From Clostridia bacterium (GTDB taxonomy: Bacteria > Bacillota > Clostridia > RGIG7378), in assembly GCA_017559445.1 (NCBI GenBank), contig JAFYSJ010000025.1:1-64000 (forward strand): DNA of 64,000 nucleotides, given 5' to 3'. Position 1 is the first letter of the stretch. The number at the start of each line of letters is the position of its first letter. Position numbers and translations under genes: made by a program. The notes below the pieces were generated by a model that saw only the letters and a list, made by a program, of their open reading frames with translations, did not search any database and was not told the DNA's origin. Of this stretch, positions 9,097 to 19,000 are shown piece by piece.

Positions 9097-9831
9097 TTAC
9101 CTTTTGCTCATGATGCTCTCAGCTGTTGCCAACTGCTCGGGAGTGTTGATACCAAGAGTCTCTGTGTAATCATCGCTCATAAAGATACCGATTCTACCGC
9201 CATCCTGTGCAATAATTGTCAATGCATCAGGCAAATAGTACTCGCCCTGTGCATTGTTATTGTTAATACGAGGAAGTGCTGCGTCCAAAGCCTTTCTATC
9301 AAAGCAGTAAACACTTGCGTTAATCTCACGAATCTCCAAAATCTCTGGAGTTGCATCCTTATGCTCGCGAATTTCCTTAAATGTACCGTCGCTATTTCTA
9401 ACGATTCTGCCAAGACCTGTTGCATCTGGAACTTCAGCTGTCAAAACTGTAACGCCATTGCCATCCTGCTCATGTGTAGCCATCATCTTAGACAATGTCT
9501 TAGATGTGATCAATGGGTTATCTCCGCAAAGAACGATTACATCTGTAACATCTGCTGGAACCTCAGGCATAGCCATCATAGTAGCGTGGCCTGTACCCTT
9601 CATCTCGTGCTGCCATGCAAATCTGCAAAGGCCATCACCGAGCATGTCCTTAAGTTCCTGACCCTTAAAGCCAATAACTGTAACAATCTCCTGCGCTCCA
9701 GAGTTGGAAGCTGCCTCAATTACCCAGTTAATCATGGGCTTACCAAGAACCTTGTGTGCTGTCTTTGGAATAGGAGAGTTCATTCTCTTACCCTCGCCAG
9801 CTGCCATAATAATAGCTGCGTACTTTCTCAT
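9097..9831 (-). CDS. Stand-alone UDP-GlcNAc pyrophosphorylase (GlmU N-terminal domain only)
   Basis: Predicted to make UDP-N-acetylglucosamine from UTP and GlcNAc-1-phosphate for cell-wall synthesis. The ATG at 9831 has GGAGG five bases upstream and gives 244 residues beginning MRKYAAIIMAAGEGKRM, the nucleotidyltransferase signature; GDNPLI and the metal-site region follow. It stops after LATAESIMSKR, where full GlmU (about 456 residues) continues into the left-handed beta-helix acetyltransferase. No frameshifted remainder of that domain lies downstream, since pth starts five bases later. A longer frame from 9957 would overlap yebC and is not needed. Confidence 0.88.
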   Translation of the reverse strand: MRKYAAIIMAAGEGKRMNSPIPKTAHKVLGKPMINWVIEAASNSGAQEIVTVIGFKGQELKDMLGDGLCRFAWQHEMKGTGHATMMAMPEVPADVTDVIVLCGDNPLITSKTLSKMMATHEQDGNGVTVLTAEVPDATGLGRIVRNSDGTFKEIREHKDATPEILEIREINASVYCFDRKALDAALPRINNNNAQGEYYLPDALTIIAQDGGRIGIFMSDDYTETLGINTPEQLATAESIMSKR

Positions 9832-9856
9832 ACTATCCTCCGCAATATTGACTATA

Positions 9857-10600
9857 TTAGTCCTCGTCCTCAACCTCGGGCATATCCCAGTTGTGGTATA
9901 CATTCTGTACGTCGTCGTTCTCATCGAACATGTCAAGCATCTTCTCCATCTTAGCAATCTGCTCTGGATCTGTAAGTGCTGTGTATGTAGAAGGAACCAT
10001 TGCTACCTCTGCAGACTCAAACTCATAACCTGCATTGGAAAGAGCCTCTCTAACTGTATCAAAGCTATCGGGATCTGTAGTAATCTCGTACATATCCTCC
10101 TCAAGCTGGAAGTCCTCTGCGCCTGCATCCAATGCCTGCATCATGAGCTCCTCTTCATCCTTAACGTTTGCGCTGTCGATAAGCAATACTCCCTGTCTGT
10201 TGAACATAAAGGATACGCATCCGCTGGCACCCATGTTACCACCGCACTTATCGAAAATATGTCTAACGTCACCAGCAGTTCTGTTAGCGTTATCTGTAAG
10301 GCACTCTACGATAACTGCGATACCGCCAATACCGTAACCCTCATATACCTTAGAATCGTAGTTAGCGCTATCAGAGCCAGCTGCGTTCTTAATAGCACGC
10401 ATAATGTTGTCATTAGGGATGTTAGCTGCCTTAGCCTTAGCAACAATGTTCTTAAGCTGGAAGTTACCATCGATATTTGGACCGCCTGCCTTAACAGCTA
10501 CAGCAATCTCTCTAGCAAACTTTGTAAAAAGGTGGCCTCTCTCTGCGTCAGCCTTACCCTTCTTTCTCTTAATATTATTCCATTTAGAATGTCCTGACAT
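9857..10600 (-). CDS. yebC: YebC/TACO1 family translation factor
   Basis: Member of the family first annotated as transcriptional regulators and now linked to relief of ribosome stalling. MSGHSKWNNIKRKKGKADAE is the classic N-terminus; the 247 residues cover the whole family length and end in an acidic tail, DMPEVEDED. AGGAG precedes the ATG. It is the first gene of the operon yebC-glmU(N)-pth-mfd. Confidence 0.95.
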   Translation of the reverse strand: MSGHSKWNNIKRKKGKADAERGHLFTKFAREIAVAVKAGGPNIDGNFQLKNIVAKAKAANIPNDNIMRAIKNAAGSDSANYDSKVYEGYGIGGIAVIVECLTDNANRTAGDVRHIFDKCGGNMGASGCVSFMFNRQGVLLIDSANVKDEEELMMQALDAGAEDFQLEEDMYEITTDPDSFDTVREALSNAGYEFESAEVAMVPSTYTALTDPEQIAKMEKMLDMFDENDDVQNVYHNWDMPEVEDED

Positions 10601-10646
10601 AAAAAACTCCTGTAATTGGCCTTCTTGGCCTCAAATTAACTATAAG

Positions 10647-10675
10647 AATATAATCCACCTACTAGATAATGTCAA
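10647..10675 (-). promoter_or_regulatory. Promoter of the yebC operon with overlapping dyad
   Basis: Minus strand TTGACA (10670-10675), 17-base spacer, TATATT (10647-10652). A dyad GTCAAA-N11-TTTGAC (10671-10693) overlaps the -35 box and ends at the murC stop. It could be an operator or part of the murC 3' end; it has no T-run. Confidence 0.75.
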
Positions 10676-10693
10676 ATTAGTAGGAATTTTGAC

Positions 10694-12076
10694 TTATTTT
10701 GCAAAGAAATCTGCAACTTTGTATACGTCGCCAGCACCCATTGTAATAACTGTCTTTTCCTCATGGGCTACTGTCTTGAGATACTCCTGAACCTCTGCAA
10801 AGGAAGCCATGTATACAGAATTGCCACCCTTTCTGTTTATCAAGTCAGACACCATCTGGGAATTAATATCGCCAGGATCTGCCTCTCTAGCGGCATAAAT
10901 ATCAACCATGATTACCTGATCTGCCAAGGAAAGTGCTGCTGCCTCATCCTTCATCAAATGCTTAGTTCTAGAGAATGTGTGAGGCTGAAAAACAACGCAA
11001 ACAGGCTTTTTAAGTTTCTTTGCTGTGTTAATAGATGCTCTAATCTCAGATGGGTGATGTGCATAATCATCGTAAATTGCAAGACTGCCTACGTTGCACT
11101 TAAAGTCAAATCTGCGACCAGAACCACGGAACTTAGCAATACCATCCACAATCTCTCCCCAGCTAAGGCCTGCCTTACGCATTGCTGCGCATGCGCAAAG
11201 GGAGTTAATAACGTTGTGCTCACCTGGAATGCGAAGCTTAATCTTAGCTCCTGGCTTACCATTTTCGTAAATAGTGTAGGATGCACATGCGTCATCGTCA
11301 TACTCCACGTTGATTGGATAATAATCTGCTGTGGAATCTGTGCTGCTACATGTTACTACATTAATGTCGGGTCGAACCTTGGCTGCAACTGCCTTAGTAT
11401 TGCTATCGTCCATGTTAATAACAAGGTTTCCGCCCTGGGAAATGTTGTTAGCAAACTTCTTAAAAGAGGTCAAAACCTGCTCCAAATTGTTGAAGTAATC
11501 AAGGTGCTCCAACTCAATGTTAAGAATAATGGCAACGTCTGATCTAAAGTTCAAAAAGCTGTCTCTATACTCACAAGCCTCGAACACAAAGTAATCCTGT
11601 CCATTGGATACTGGCATATCCACATCGGATCTAACTACGCAACCAACGTTGTAAGAATACTTCTTAGCGCTATCCGCCATACATGTAGCAATCATAGAAG
11701 AAGTTGTACTCTTACCGTGTGTACCAGAAATACCAATTCTATTGTCAAAGCAATCAATTACTCTGCCAAGGAACTGTGCTCTAGAAAGGATCTCAATACC
11801 TCTCTTACGAGCCTCTGCTACCTCTGGGTTAGAGCTATCAACTGCTGCTGTATACACGAGAATATCGCAATCTGCAGGGATATTAGAAGCCTCATGCTTG
11901 TCATAAACCTTAATGCCTCTAGACTCAAATGCAGATCTATCTGCTGGCAAATTTCTGTCAGAGCCGCTTACATTGCAACCGATATCAGATAAGATATATG
12001 CAATACCGCACATGCTTGAGCCAGCAATACCTGTCATAAATATATTTTTTCCCTTAAGACCATAATCGTAACTCAT
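10694..12076 (-). CDS. murC: UDP-N-acetylmuramate--L-alanine ligase
   Basis: Adds L-alanine to UDP-MurNAc in peptidoglycan precursor synthesis. The Rossmann-like start TGIAGSSMCGIA (15-26), the ATP loop GTHGKST (118-124) and the C-terminal segment with FQPHTFSRT are all present in 460 residues, the usual length. AGGAG precedes the ATG by eight bases. It lies 21 bases after ruvB and ends the PQQ protein-ruvB-murC operon. Confidence 0.97.
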   Translation of the reverse strand: MSYDYGLKGKNIFMTGIAGSSMCGIAYILSDIGCNVSGSDRNLPADRSAFESRGIKVYDKHEASNIPADCDILVYTAAVDSSNPEVAEARKRGIEILSRAQFLGRVIDCFDNRIGISGTHGKSTTSSMIATCMADSAKKYSYNVGCVVRSDVDMPVSNGQDYFVFEACEYRDSFLNFRSDVAIILNIELEHLDYFNNLEQVLTSFKKFANNISQGGNLVINMDDSNTKAVAAKVRPDINVVTCSSTDSTADYYPINVEYDDDACASYTIYENGKPGAKIKLRIPGEHNVINSLCACAAMRKAGLSWGEIVDGIAKFRGSGRRFDFKCNVGSLAIYDDYAHHPSEIRASINTAKKLKKPVCVVFQPHTFSRTKHLMKDEAAALSLADQVIMVDIYAAREADPGDINSQMVSDLINRKGGNSVYMASFAEVQEYLKTVAHEEKTVITMGAGDVYKVADFFAK

Positions 12077-12097
12077 ACTATGTCTCCTGTTTTTGAA

Positions 12098-13129
12098 CTA
12101 GTTGGGCAAATCCTTACCCATATGCCTATAAGCACTTAGTGTTGCCACTCTACCTCTAGGGGTCTTTTTGATAAAGCCAAGCTGCATCAAATATGGCTCA
12201 TAGATTTCCTCGATAGTATCTGTCTCCTCACCTGTACATGCAGACAAAGTCTCAAGTCCTACTGGACCGCCATCGAACTTATCAATAATGGCGCTCAAAA
12301 TGTTTCTGTCTGTGTTGTCCAAGCCAAGGCTGTCTACTTCCATGGCATCCAAAGCCATCCTTGCAACCTTAATATCAATCTTGCCGTGGTTCATAACCTG
12401 AGCAAAATCTCTAACTCGGCGCAAAAGTCTATTTGCAATACGTGGTGTACCTCTAGATCTCATAGCAACTTCCATAGCTGCATCATCTGAAATCTCAGAA
12501 TCAAAGATTCTAGCAGTACGCTTAACGATGTTACACAAATCCTCAGGTGTATATGGCTCAAGACGGTTAATCATACCGAATCTATCTCTCAAAGGAGCTG
12601 CCAACATACCTGCTCTAGTAGTAGCACCAATCAAAGTGAACTTAGGGAGCTGAAGTCTCATAGATCTGGCTCCGGGGCCTGTTCCCATTACGATGTCGAA
12701 CTGGAAGTCCTCCATAGCTGGGTACAAAATCTCCTCTGCTGTTCTGTTAAGTCTATGAATCTCGTCGATAAAGAGAACGTCTCTCTCCTCTAAGTTTGAC
12801 AAAAGAGCTGCAATATCTCCCTGCTTCTCAATGGCAGGACCAGATGTAACTCTAATGTTAACACCCATTTCGTTTGCAATAATATTTGCTAGTGTAGTTT
12901 TACCAAGTCCTGGAGGTCCATACAACAGAACATGGTCTAAAGCCTCTCCTCTAGACCTAGCAGCCTGGATAAACACTCTCATGTTATCCTTAACCTTATC
13001 CTGTCCTATATAATCCTCCAAGGTGGCCGGTCTGAGCTTTTCTTCAGACTGGTCTCCTGGGCCGTAGTTGTAATCCATTAGTCTGGAACCTTCTACGTCA
13101 AAATCAAACTTTTTAACAACGTCACCCAT
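12098..13129 (-). CDS. ruvB: Holliday junction branch migration helicase RuvB
   Basis: AAA+ motor of the RuvABC complex. Walker A GPPGLGKT (71-78), Walker B FIDEIHRL (120-127), the sensor segment GATTRAGML and the C-terminal winged helix are present in 343 residues. Its ATG shares one base with the TAA of the upstream gene (TAATG), so the two are probably translationally coupled. The usual partner ruvA is not next to it in this window. Confidence 0.97.
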   Translation of the reverse strand: MGDVVKKFDFDVEGSRLMDYNYGPGDQSEEKLRPATLEDYIGQDKVKDNMRVFIQAARSRGEALDHVLLYGPPGLGKTTLANIIANEMGVNIRVTSGPAIEKQGDIAALLSNLEERDVLFIDEIHRLNRTAEEILYPAMEDFQFDIVMGTGPGARSMRLQLPKFTLIGATTRAGMLAAPLRDRFGMINRLEPYTPEDLCNIVKRTARIFDSEISDDAAMEVAMRSRGTPRIANRLLRRVRDFAQVMNHGKIDIKVARMALDAMEVDSLGLDNTDRNILSAIIDKFDGGPVGLETLSACTGEETDTIEEIYEPYLMQLGFIKKTPRGRVATLSAYRHMGKDLPN

Positions 13130-14826
13130 TACTTAATCAAAACTCCGTAAATCTTCTGACCTCTAGTACCTACAACAATTGTATTATTAAATACTGTTGG
13201 AGAACCCTCAACGTTAGCCTCTAGATTGAGCTTGTAGAGAGTCTCGCCTGTTTCTCCATCAAAGAGATACATATAACCCATGGAATCACACTGGATAATA
13301 TATCCCTTGCCATCCTCTGTATAAACAGCTGTTGGAGAACTCCAGCAATAGTAAGGCATGTTCTTAGTCCAAACTACTGCGCCTGTCTGCTTATCCATGC
13401 AGTAAAGTCTACCTCTGTAAGAACCATCTGTACGTGCTACTGAGAAGTAAACATATTTATCCATGTTACATTTGCCTACCAAGGGAGTAGCCAATGTACC
13501 ACCAGTAACTGCCTTGTCCAAGGAACAGTAAACATACTTAACCCACAAAACCTCGCCTGTCATGGCATCGATCTTACGGATAATACTGTATCCATCCTTG
13601 TCCTGCTTATCTACACCACATGCTGTATAAAGTGCCAAGGAGTTGTCGGATTCAACCTCCAGAACAATTGCTCCGTCGGAGTCGTCTGTCAAATCCATAA
13701 CCCACAATGGCTCGAATGTGTTGATATCGATGCACTGAAGTGTACCATTGTTATCCTGCACAAACATGTAGTTTTTGTAAAAAGCAGGAGTTGCCTCAAT
13801 ACCAACTGTACCGCTAATAAGAGGCTTATAATAGTACTTATAAAGCTCAGGCTTAATGGAAATCTTATAATTCTCCTGATCAAAATTAGAATTAAGTCTA
13901 AGAGAATATATAAGTCCATTCTCACCACAGATAAATGCTGTATCGGATGCGGCATCAATCTTAACTGTGGAGTCTGATGCAGCCCAGGTACGATCCGCAA
14001 CGCTATCTACCATGTCGATTGTATAAAGCAATGTGAAATCCACAAGGCTATAAATTCTATACTTAAATGGAATGTATGTCTCACCATTCAAGTTATCTCC
14101 CTGTCCTACAAACAATACGGGATAACCTCTAGGATCCAATGTAACTGTACCCTTAATAGGAGCACCAATGTTAATTGTACCTGTTCTAGTATACTCACCT
14201 GTCTCATAGTCCAAGAAGTAAACCTTACCATCCAATGTACCGTAGATAACCTCAACCAGAGAATCTCTATTCTTGTACTCTTCCTTAAAGTTCTGGCCCT
14301 TAAGATCATCTGCCTCCCACTTAACAATCAAGGGCTGACCATTCCAACCTACACCAGTCCAATCACCGATTGAACCAATGTTAGTGGACCAAAGGACCTC
14401 CAACTCACCTGTCTCAATCTCTACAAGGCCATAAGCTGCATTGTTGTTAAAGTTATTGCCTCTAAAGCAAGTAATACCCTCAATGGAAGAATAATAAAAA
14501 GGCGCGCCAAAACTAACTAAGTGCTCACGCTCAAAGTTAGTAACTACCTTGTTATCAATTGTGTAAACCTTATGAACAAAATCATAAGTAGATGGTGTAT
14601 GAACCAAAGCAATTGACTCAATATTCACAGTTAAATCAGGAATCTGTCTCTCTACTCTATCCTCTACACTACCGTGCTGAACAATCTGTTCAAGCGGTGG
14701 CTTGTACACCTCCTGCAATGGATCACGGGTTACAAAAATAAAGCTCTTGTATAAAAACGAGAACAGTGTAATGCATGCCAAAACAACTGTGACATATATG
14801 GGCCAAAAAATCTTAGAATTAGCCAT
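13129..14826 (-). CDS. Membrane-anchored PQQ-like beta-propeller protein
   Basis: Predicted extracytoplasmic beta-propeller of the BamB/PQQ repeat type with unknown partner. Residues 5-30 form a membrane anchor. From about residue 90 there are repeated blade motifs such as [58 protein letters not shown] and [15 protein letters not shown], at least six blades. No enzyme motif is seen. GAGG precedes the ATG. It heads the operon with ruvB and murC, which may only be shared transcription. Confidence 0.85.
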   Translation of the reverse strand: MANSKIFWPIYVTVVLACITLFSFLYKSFIFVTRDPLQEVYKPPLEQIVQHGSVEDRVERQIPDLTVNIESIALVHTPSTYDFVHKVYTIDNKVVTNFEREHLVSFGAPFYYSSIEGITCFRGNNFNNNAAYGLVEIETGELEVLWSTNIGSIGDWTGVGWNGQPLIVKWEADDLKGQNFKEEYKNRDSLVEVIYGTLDGKVYFLDYETGEYTRTGTINIGAPIKGTVTLDPRGYPVLFVGQGDNLNGETYIPFKYRIYSLVDFTLLYTIDMVDSVADRTWAASDSTVKIDAASDTAFICGENGLIYSLRLNSNFDQENYKISIKPELYKYYYKPLISGTVGIEATPAFYKNYMFVQDNNGTLQCIDINTFEPLWVMDLTDDSDGAIVLEVESDNSLALYTACGVDKQDKDGYSIIRKIDAMTGEVLWVKYVYCSLDKAVTGGTLATPLVGKCNMDKYVYFSVARTDGSYRGRLYCMDKQTGAVVWTKNMPYYCWSSPTAVYTEDGKGYIIQCDSMGYMYLFDGETGETLYKLNLEANVEGSPTVFNNTIVVGTRGQKIYGVLIK

Positions 14827-14836
14827 AATACCTCAA

Positions 14837-14875
14837 TAAAAAACAGACATGAAGCCTGTGTGCATTCATGTCTGT
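14837..14875 (-). terminator. Intrinsic terminator after asnS
   Basis: Perfect 11-base-pair stem (14843-14853 with 14865-14875) followed by TTTTTT on the minus strand. Confidence 0.92.
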
Positions 14876-14910
14876 ATTATACCAATTTAAGCCCAATATG
14901 AAAAGCAAAA

Positions 14911-16305
14911 TTAGAATTCTGCAGAACCGGTTGTTCTTGGGAATGGAAGTACGTCACGGATGTTTGTTACGCCTGTGATGTACATAAGTGCTCTCTCGAA
15001 TCCAAGGCCGTAACCTGCGTGCTTAACAGAACCATACTTACGTGTATCCATGTACCAGCTGTAATCCTCTGGGTTAAGACCAAGCTCCTGAATTCTGCTC
15101 ATGAGAACGTCGTAACGCTCCTCTCTCTGGCTACCACCAACAATCTCACCAACACCTGGAACAAGCAAGTCAGCTGCTGCAACTGTAAGACCATCATCGT
15201 TATTTCTCATATAGAAAGACTTAATAGCCTTGGGGTAATCTGTTACGAATACTGGCTTACCAAATACCTTCTCTGTGAGATATCTCTCGTGCTCTGTCTG
15301 AATATCTGCGCCCCACTCAACCTTGTAATCAAAGGAATCGTTGTGCTTCTTAAGAATCTCTACAGCCTCTGTGTATGTAATACGGCCAAAGTCTGCATTA
15401 ACAAGAGCTGTAAGTCTCTCGATCAATGTCTTATCAACAAAGCTATTGAAGAAAGCCATCTCATCTGGGCACTTCTCAAGAACATACTTGATGATGAACT
15501 TCATCATGTCCTCTGCAAGGTCCATGTAATCGGACAAATCTGCGAAAGCAATCTCAGGCTCAACCATCCAGAACTCTGCTGCATGTCTAGCTGTATAAGA
15601 CTTCTCAGCTCTGAATGTAGGACCAAATGTATAAATCTTGTTAAATGCCATACAGAATGTCTCACCCTCAAGCTGACCACTAACTGTAAGGTTAGTAGGT
15701 TTGCAGAAGAAATCCTGAGAGTAATCTACCTTGCCATCCTCTGTCTTAGGAGGGTTTACTGGGTCAAGTGTTGTTACGCGGAACATATCACCTGCACCCT
15801 CACAGTCACTACCTGTAATCAAAGGAGTATTTACGTATACAAATCCTCTCTCCTGGAAGAATGTGTGAATAGCAAATGCCAAAACAGATCTAACTCTGAA
15901 GATTGCAGAGTAAAGGTTTGTTCTAGGTCTAAGGTGTGCAATTGTACGCAAGAACTCTACTGAGTGACGCTTCTTCTGCAAAGGATAATCAGGAGCACAT
16001 GCACCCAAAATCTCTGCTGTAGTTGCTCTAAGTTCATATGCCTGCTTAGCACCAGGAGACAACTGAACAATACCTGTAGCTGTCAAAGATGCGCCTGTGG
16101 AAGCACCTGCAATATCCTTGTAATTGGAGAGGATCTGGCTATCTGCAAAGATCTGAAGGTTCTTGAAGCAAGTACCATCGTTAACCTCTACGAAACCAAA
16201 GCTACCATTGTCTCTGGATGTTCTAACCCAACCACTGATAGTAACTTCCTGGCCCAAATACTGCTCATATTGTTCATTTAACAATCTAATGTCAATTCTG
16301 CTCAT
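14911..16305 (-). CDS. asnS: Asparagine--tRNA ligase
   Basis: Charges tRNA-Asn. 464 residues with an N-terminal OB fold ([20 protein letters not shown]) and a class II core: motif 2 around [21 protein letters not shown] and motif 3 [15 protein letters not shown] near the C-terminus. The SD GGAG lies about ten bases before the ATG. It follows the two-TM gene by 20 bases and is closed by a strong terminator. Confidence 0.97.
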   Translation of the reverse strand: MSRIDIRLLNEQYEQYLGQEVTISGWVRTSRDNGSFGFVEVNDGTCFKNLQIFADSQILSNYKDIAGASTGASLTATGIVQLSPGAKQAYELRATTAEILGACAPDYPLQKKRHSVEFLRTIAHLRPRTNLYSAIFRVRSVLAFAIHTFFQERGFVYVNTPLITGSDCEGAGDMFRVTTLDPVNPPKTEDGKVDYSQDFFCKPTNLTVSGQLEGETFCMAFNKIYTFGPTFRAEKSYTARHAAEFWMVEPEIAFADLSDYMDLAEDMMKFIIKYVLEKCPDEMAFFNSFVDKTLIERLTALVNADFGRITYTEAVEILKKHNDSFDYKVEWGADIQTEHERYLTEKVFGKPVFVTDYPKAIKSFYMRNNDDGLTVAAADLLVPGVGEIVGGSQREERYDVLMSRIQELGLNPEDYSWYMDTRKYGSVKHAGYGLGFERALMYITGVTNIRDVLPFPRTTGSAEF

Positions 16306-16325
16306 TTTTCAAAAACTCCGTAAGC

Positions 16326-17393
16326 TTATTTATCAAATGGTGATTTGTATCCTGAACCACCAAACAGTCCTGTCTCTGCAGGCTTAGAAGACTTAGAAGG
16401 TGTATTGCTACCAACTGTGCCCTGGAACAATGCATCCTTGTTATATGTGCTTCTATAATTATTATCAGAATTACCTACCTCAGGAATTCTGAAATTATCT
16501 CTATTAGGCTTATTTACAGTCTCCTGCACTGTAGCCTTCTCCTCAACATTAACTGGAGCAACCTCAGGCTCCTCGTCAAGGCTAGGAATTCTAAATGGCT
16601 TATTAGTAGAGAATGTAGTCTCTCTAACTGGAGCTGGCTCCTCAACCTTGGGTTCCTCCACGAAATGACTAAAGTTACCCTGGAACAAGGACTCTGTCTC
16701 TCTAGCAGGCTCAAATGTTGTGCGATGCTGCTTAACCTCTTCTACCTCAGATGTTGTAGCAACGTTAGTATCCAATGAACGAGTAAATCCACGGAAGGCA
16801 GGTCTCTCAATAGGCTTGCGCTCATATCTGTAAGAATTCTCCACCTGATCATCCTCAACTACTGGAGGAACTGTCTCTGGAACCTTCTCCTCAAGCTCTG
16901 CCTCTGCTTCTGCCATATCCATATGGTAGTCCTCAAAGTCTCTCTCTGTTGGATCCTCTCTGCGAATAATAGATGAATCCTCAGTTCTGCGAGCCCTATT
17001 AGTATCAAATACCATAGGCTCATCATCCAAACCAAAGAGATTATCTGTAACACCAACTTCTGCTCTGTAGCTGTACAAATCGCTAGGCTCATCATCCTCT
17101 ACAGGAGTCTCCTCACGACGCTTGAACAAATCTGTTCTCAAAGGCAATCTGCTAAGAAGTGTAGAATCGTCCTGATCCTCAACTGGCTCGTCTTTCTCTG
17201 CCTTGCGAAGACTATAAATAAAGTAAGCGCAAAGACCGATGATTGAAAGCAGCAACAGGATAATCAAAAATCTACGCATATCCTGCTTAGACAACAAAAG
17301 GGAAATAACTACAAATACCAAAAAGACGCCCGCTGCAATCATGGGAGTCAAATACTTGTTAATCTTGGGTTTATTATCTTCACTATGAAACAT
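16326..17393 (-). CDS. Two-TM protein with long disordered acidic tail, function unknown
   Basis: I do not recognise this 355-residue protein. Residues 14-35 and 40-62 look like two closely spaced membrane helices with a short basic turn (KQDMRR). The remainder, about 290 residues, is rich in Glu, Pro, Ser and Arg, lacks hydrophobic blocks and is probably disordered in the cytoplasm; short motifs such as LFxGxFSHF/ALFQGTVG recur. Good GGAGG site. Shares the transcript of asnS. Confidence 0.7.
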   Translation of the reverse strand: MFHSEDNKPKINKYLTPMIAAGVFLVFVVISLLLSKQDMRRFLIILLLLSIIGLCAYFIYSLRKAEKDEPVEDQDDSTLLSRLPLRTDLFKRREETPVEDDEPSDLYSYRAEVGVTDNLFGLDDEPMVFDTNRARRTEDSSIIRREDPTERDFEDYHMDMAEAEAELEEKVPETVPPVVEDDQVENSYRYERKPIERPAFRGFTRSLDTNVATTSEVEEVKQHRTTFEPARETESLFQGNFSHFVEEPKVEEPAPVRETTFSTNKPFRIPSLDEEPEVAPVNVEEKATVQETVNKPNRDNFRIPEVGNSDNNYRSTYNKDALFQGTVGSNTPSKSSKPAETGLFGGSGYKSPFDK

Positions 17394-17422
17394 AGCAAAC
17401 CTCCATACGTATAGATAATGGC

Positions 17423-17431
17423 ATTATAACA
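17423..17431 (-). promoter_or_regulatory. Extended -10 promoter of the two-TM protein-asnS operon
   Basis: TGTTATAAT on the minus strand, an extended -10 element with no convincing -35 box. Confidence 0.55.
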
Positions 17432-17456
17432 CCATAAATATGTATTTTCTATCAGT

Positions 17457-18140
17457 TTATTTAGCAAATGACGCCATAAAATCCGGCATTTTTTCAAATC
17501 TTAGGGTCTGTCTGTCTCCAACAGGGTGTCTAAACTCTAAAATTCCAGCAAACAAACACAGGTCGCCCTTGGTATACGCCTTGTGTCCTGGGCCAGCCTG
17601 AACATGTCCGTACTTCTCGTCACCAACTATTGGATATCCTCTGCTAGACAGCTGAACTCTAATCTGGTGAGATCTACCTGTGTGCAAATCCACCTTCCAA
17701 AGAGTTTTGCCCTCTGCTCTACCAAGGACTTCAAATGCCAATTCAGAAAGCTTGCCATCTTTGTCCACCTTTGAGACATTAGTCTCTCCATCCTTGGACA
17801 AATAATCCTTGTAAACACCAGAATTTTCCTTAGGACCACCGTATGTCAAAGCATAGTACTGCTTTAAAACCTTGCGGTTTCGAATATCCTCAGACAATCT
17901 AGATGCCGCCTTAGAAGTTCTAGCAAATACCATAATACCTGCAGTTGGCATATCCAATCTGTGAACCAAACCTAAGAAAACCTCTCCTGGCTTATCGTAC
18001 TTTTCCTTAATATATTCCTTAAGGATAGTAAGCATGTCTGGTCTATCGGATCCATCTGACTGAGACAAAATACCAGCTGGCTTAACAGCCACAATCACAT
18101 GGTTATCCTCGTACAGGATTTGTGGCATATTCTTTATCAT
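17457..18140 (-). CDS. RluA-family pseudouridine synthase
   Basis: Predicted to isomerise uridine to pseudouridine in rRNA or tRNA; the exact site cannot be read off. The catalytic motif HRLD lies at residues 60-63 with D63, followed by TAGIMVFARTSKAA, typical of the family, and GRSHQIRVQLSSRGYPIVGD. There is no S4 domain at the N-terminus. I chose ATG 18140 because it forms an ATGA overlap with the stop of the methyltransferase gene and has AGGTGG upstream; a GTG at 18149 is less likely. Last gene of the nadD operon. Confidence 0.92.
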   Translation of the reverse strand: MIKNMPQILYEDNHVIVAVKPAGILSQSDGSDRPDMLTILKEYIKEKYDKPGEVFLGLVHRLDMPTAGIMVFARTSKAASRLSEDIRNRKVLKQYYALTYGGPKENSGVYKDYLSKDGETNVSKVDKDGKLSELAFEVLGRAEGKTLWKVDLHTGRSHQIRVQLSSRGYPIVGDEKYGHVQAGPGHKAYTKGDLCLFAGILEFRHPVGDRQTLRFEKMPDFMASFAK

Positions 18141-19000
18141 TTTGTCCACCTAGCGTAAGCACCACATGGCAATACGATGCCAGAGGATGTAACAGGCAAA
18201 CCGATTTCGTCACACTTTACCTTGCCACCATACTTCTTAACCAAAGTAAGTTCCAAGATATTTGCAGATGTTGCTGCAGAAAATCCTGTTGTATAGGAAT
18301 TAAGCAAGAAGAACAAAGGCTTCTCTGTCATAACTCCACATGTATCCTTAACAAGGTCATAGAGGCAATCCTCAAGCTTCCAAACCTCGCCATTAGTTCC
18401 TCTACCATAGCTTGGAGGGTCCATAATAACGCCGTCATAAAGGCTGTTCCTACGGATTTCTCTAGCAACAAACTTGTTTACATCGTCTACGATATATCTA
18501 ACTGGACGGTCTGTAAGACCAGAAAGAGCTACGTTTTCCTTAGCCTTTGCAACCATACCCTTAGATGCGTCTACATGGCAAACCTGAGCTCCTGCCTCAG
18601 CACAAGCAACTGTTGCTCCACCTGTATATGCAAAGAGGTTAATAACCTTAACTGGTCTACCGTTCTGTGCCTTGATTATATTACGCATCCAATCCCAGTT
18701 AGCTGCCTGCTCTGGGAACAAGCCTGTGTGCTTAAATCCCATGGGCTCAATGCCAAACTTCATGTTGTCGTATGAAATGTTCCACTGCTTAGGAATGTTG
18801 TGCTTAAACTGCCAAGCTCCACCACCAGAACTGCTACGGCTATATACCGCATCTGCAGACTTCCACTTTTCGGGATGGCTCTTGGGCCAAATTACCTGTG
18901 GATCTGGTCTAGCAAGGATAACATCCTTCCATCTCTCAAGACGCATGCCGTCGCCAGTATCAATCAGCTCATAGTCTCTCCACTTATCTGCTGTTGTCAT
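18137..19000 (-). CDS. Class I SAM-dependent methyltransferase (RlmI-like catalytic domain)
   Basis: 287 residues. The SAM-binding motif I is VINLFAYTGGATVACAEAGA (119-138) and the catalytic DPPSYGRG is at about 194-201, as in the COG1092-type 23S rRNA m5C methyltransferases. The N-terminal PUA domain of RlmI is missing and a different N-terminal segment of about 110 residues takes its place. Substrate unknown, RNA likely. The ATG shares one base with the aconitase-family stop (TAATG), which indicates coupling. Confidence 0.85.
   Translation of the reverse strand: MTTADKWRDYELIDTGDGMRLERWKDVILARPDPQVIWPKSHPEKWKSADAVYSRSSSGGGAWQFKHNIPKQWNISYDNMKFGIEPMGFKHTGLFPEQAANWDWMRNIIKAQNGRPVKVINLFAYTGGATVACAEAGAQVCHVDASKGMVAKAKENVALSGLTDRPVRYIVDDVNKFVAREIRRNSLYDGVIMDPPSYGRGTNGEVWKLEDCLYDLVKDTCGVMTEKPLFFLLNSYTTGFSAATSANILELTLVKKYGGKVKCDEIGLPVTSSGIVLPCGAYARWTK

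Noticed and set aside
9058-9954. Long plus-strand frame of 298 codons
   Set aside because: Antisense to pth, the uridyltransferase and the end of yebC, whose protein motifs are clear; no ribosome binding site. Several other long plus-strand frames (11542, 21231, 15963) are antisense shadows in the same way.
14876-14881. TATAAT as promoter of the PQQ-propeller gene
   Set aside because: It lies directly before the strong asnS terminator, which would stop such a transcript at once; the -35 box is poor.
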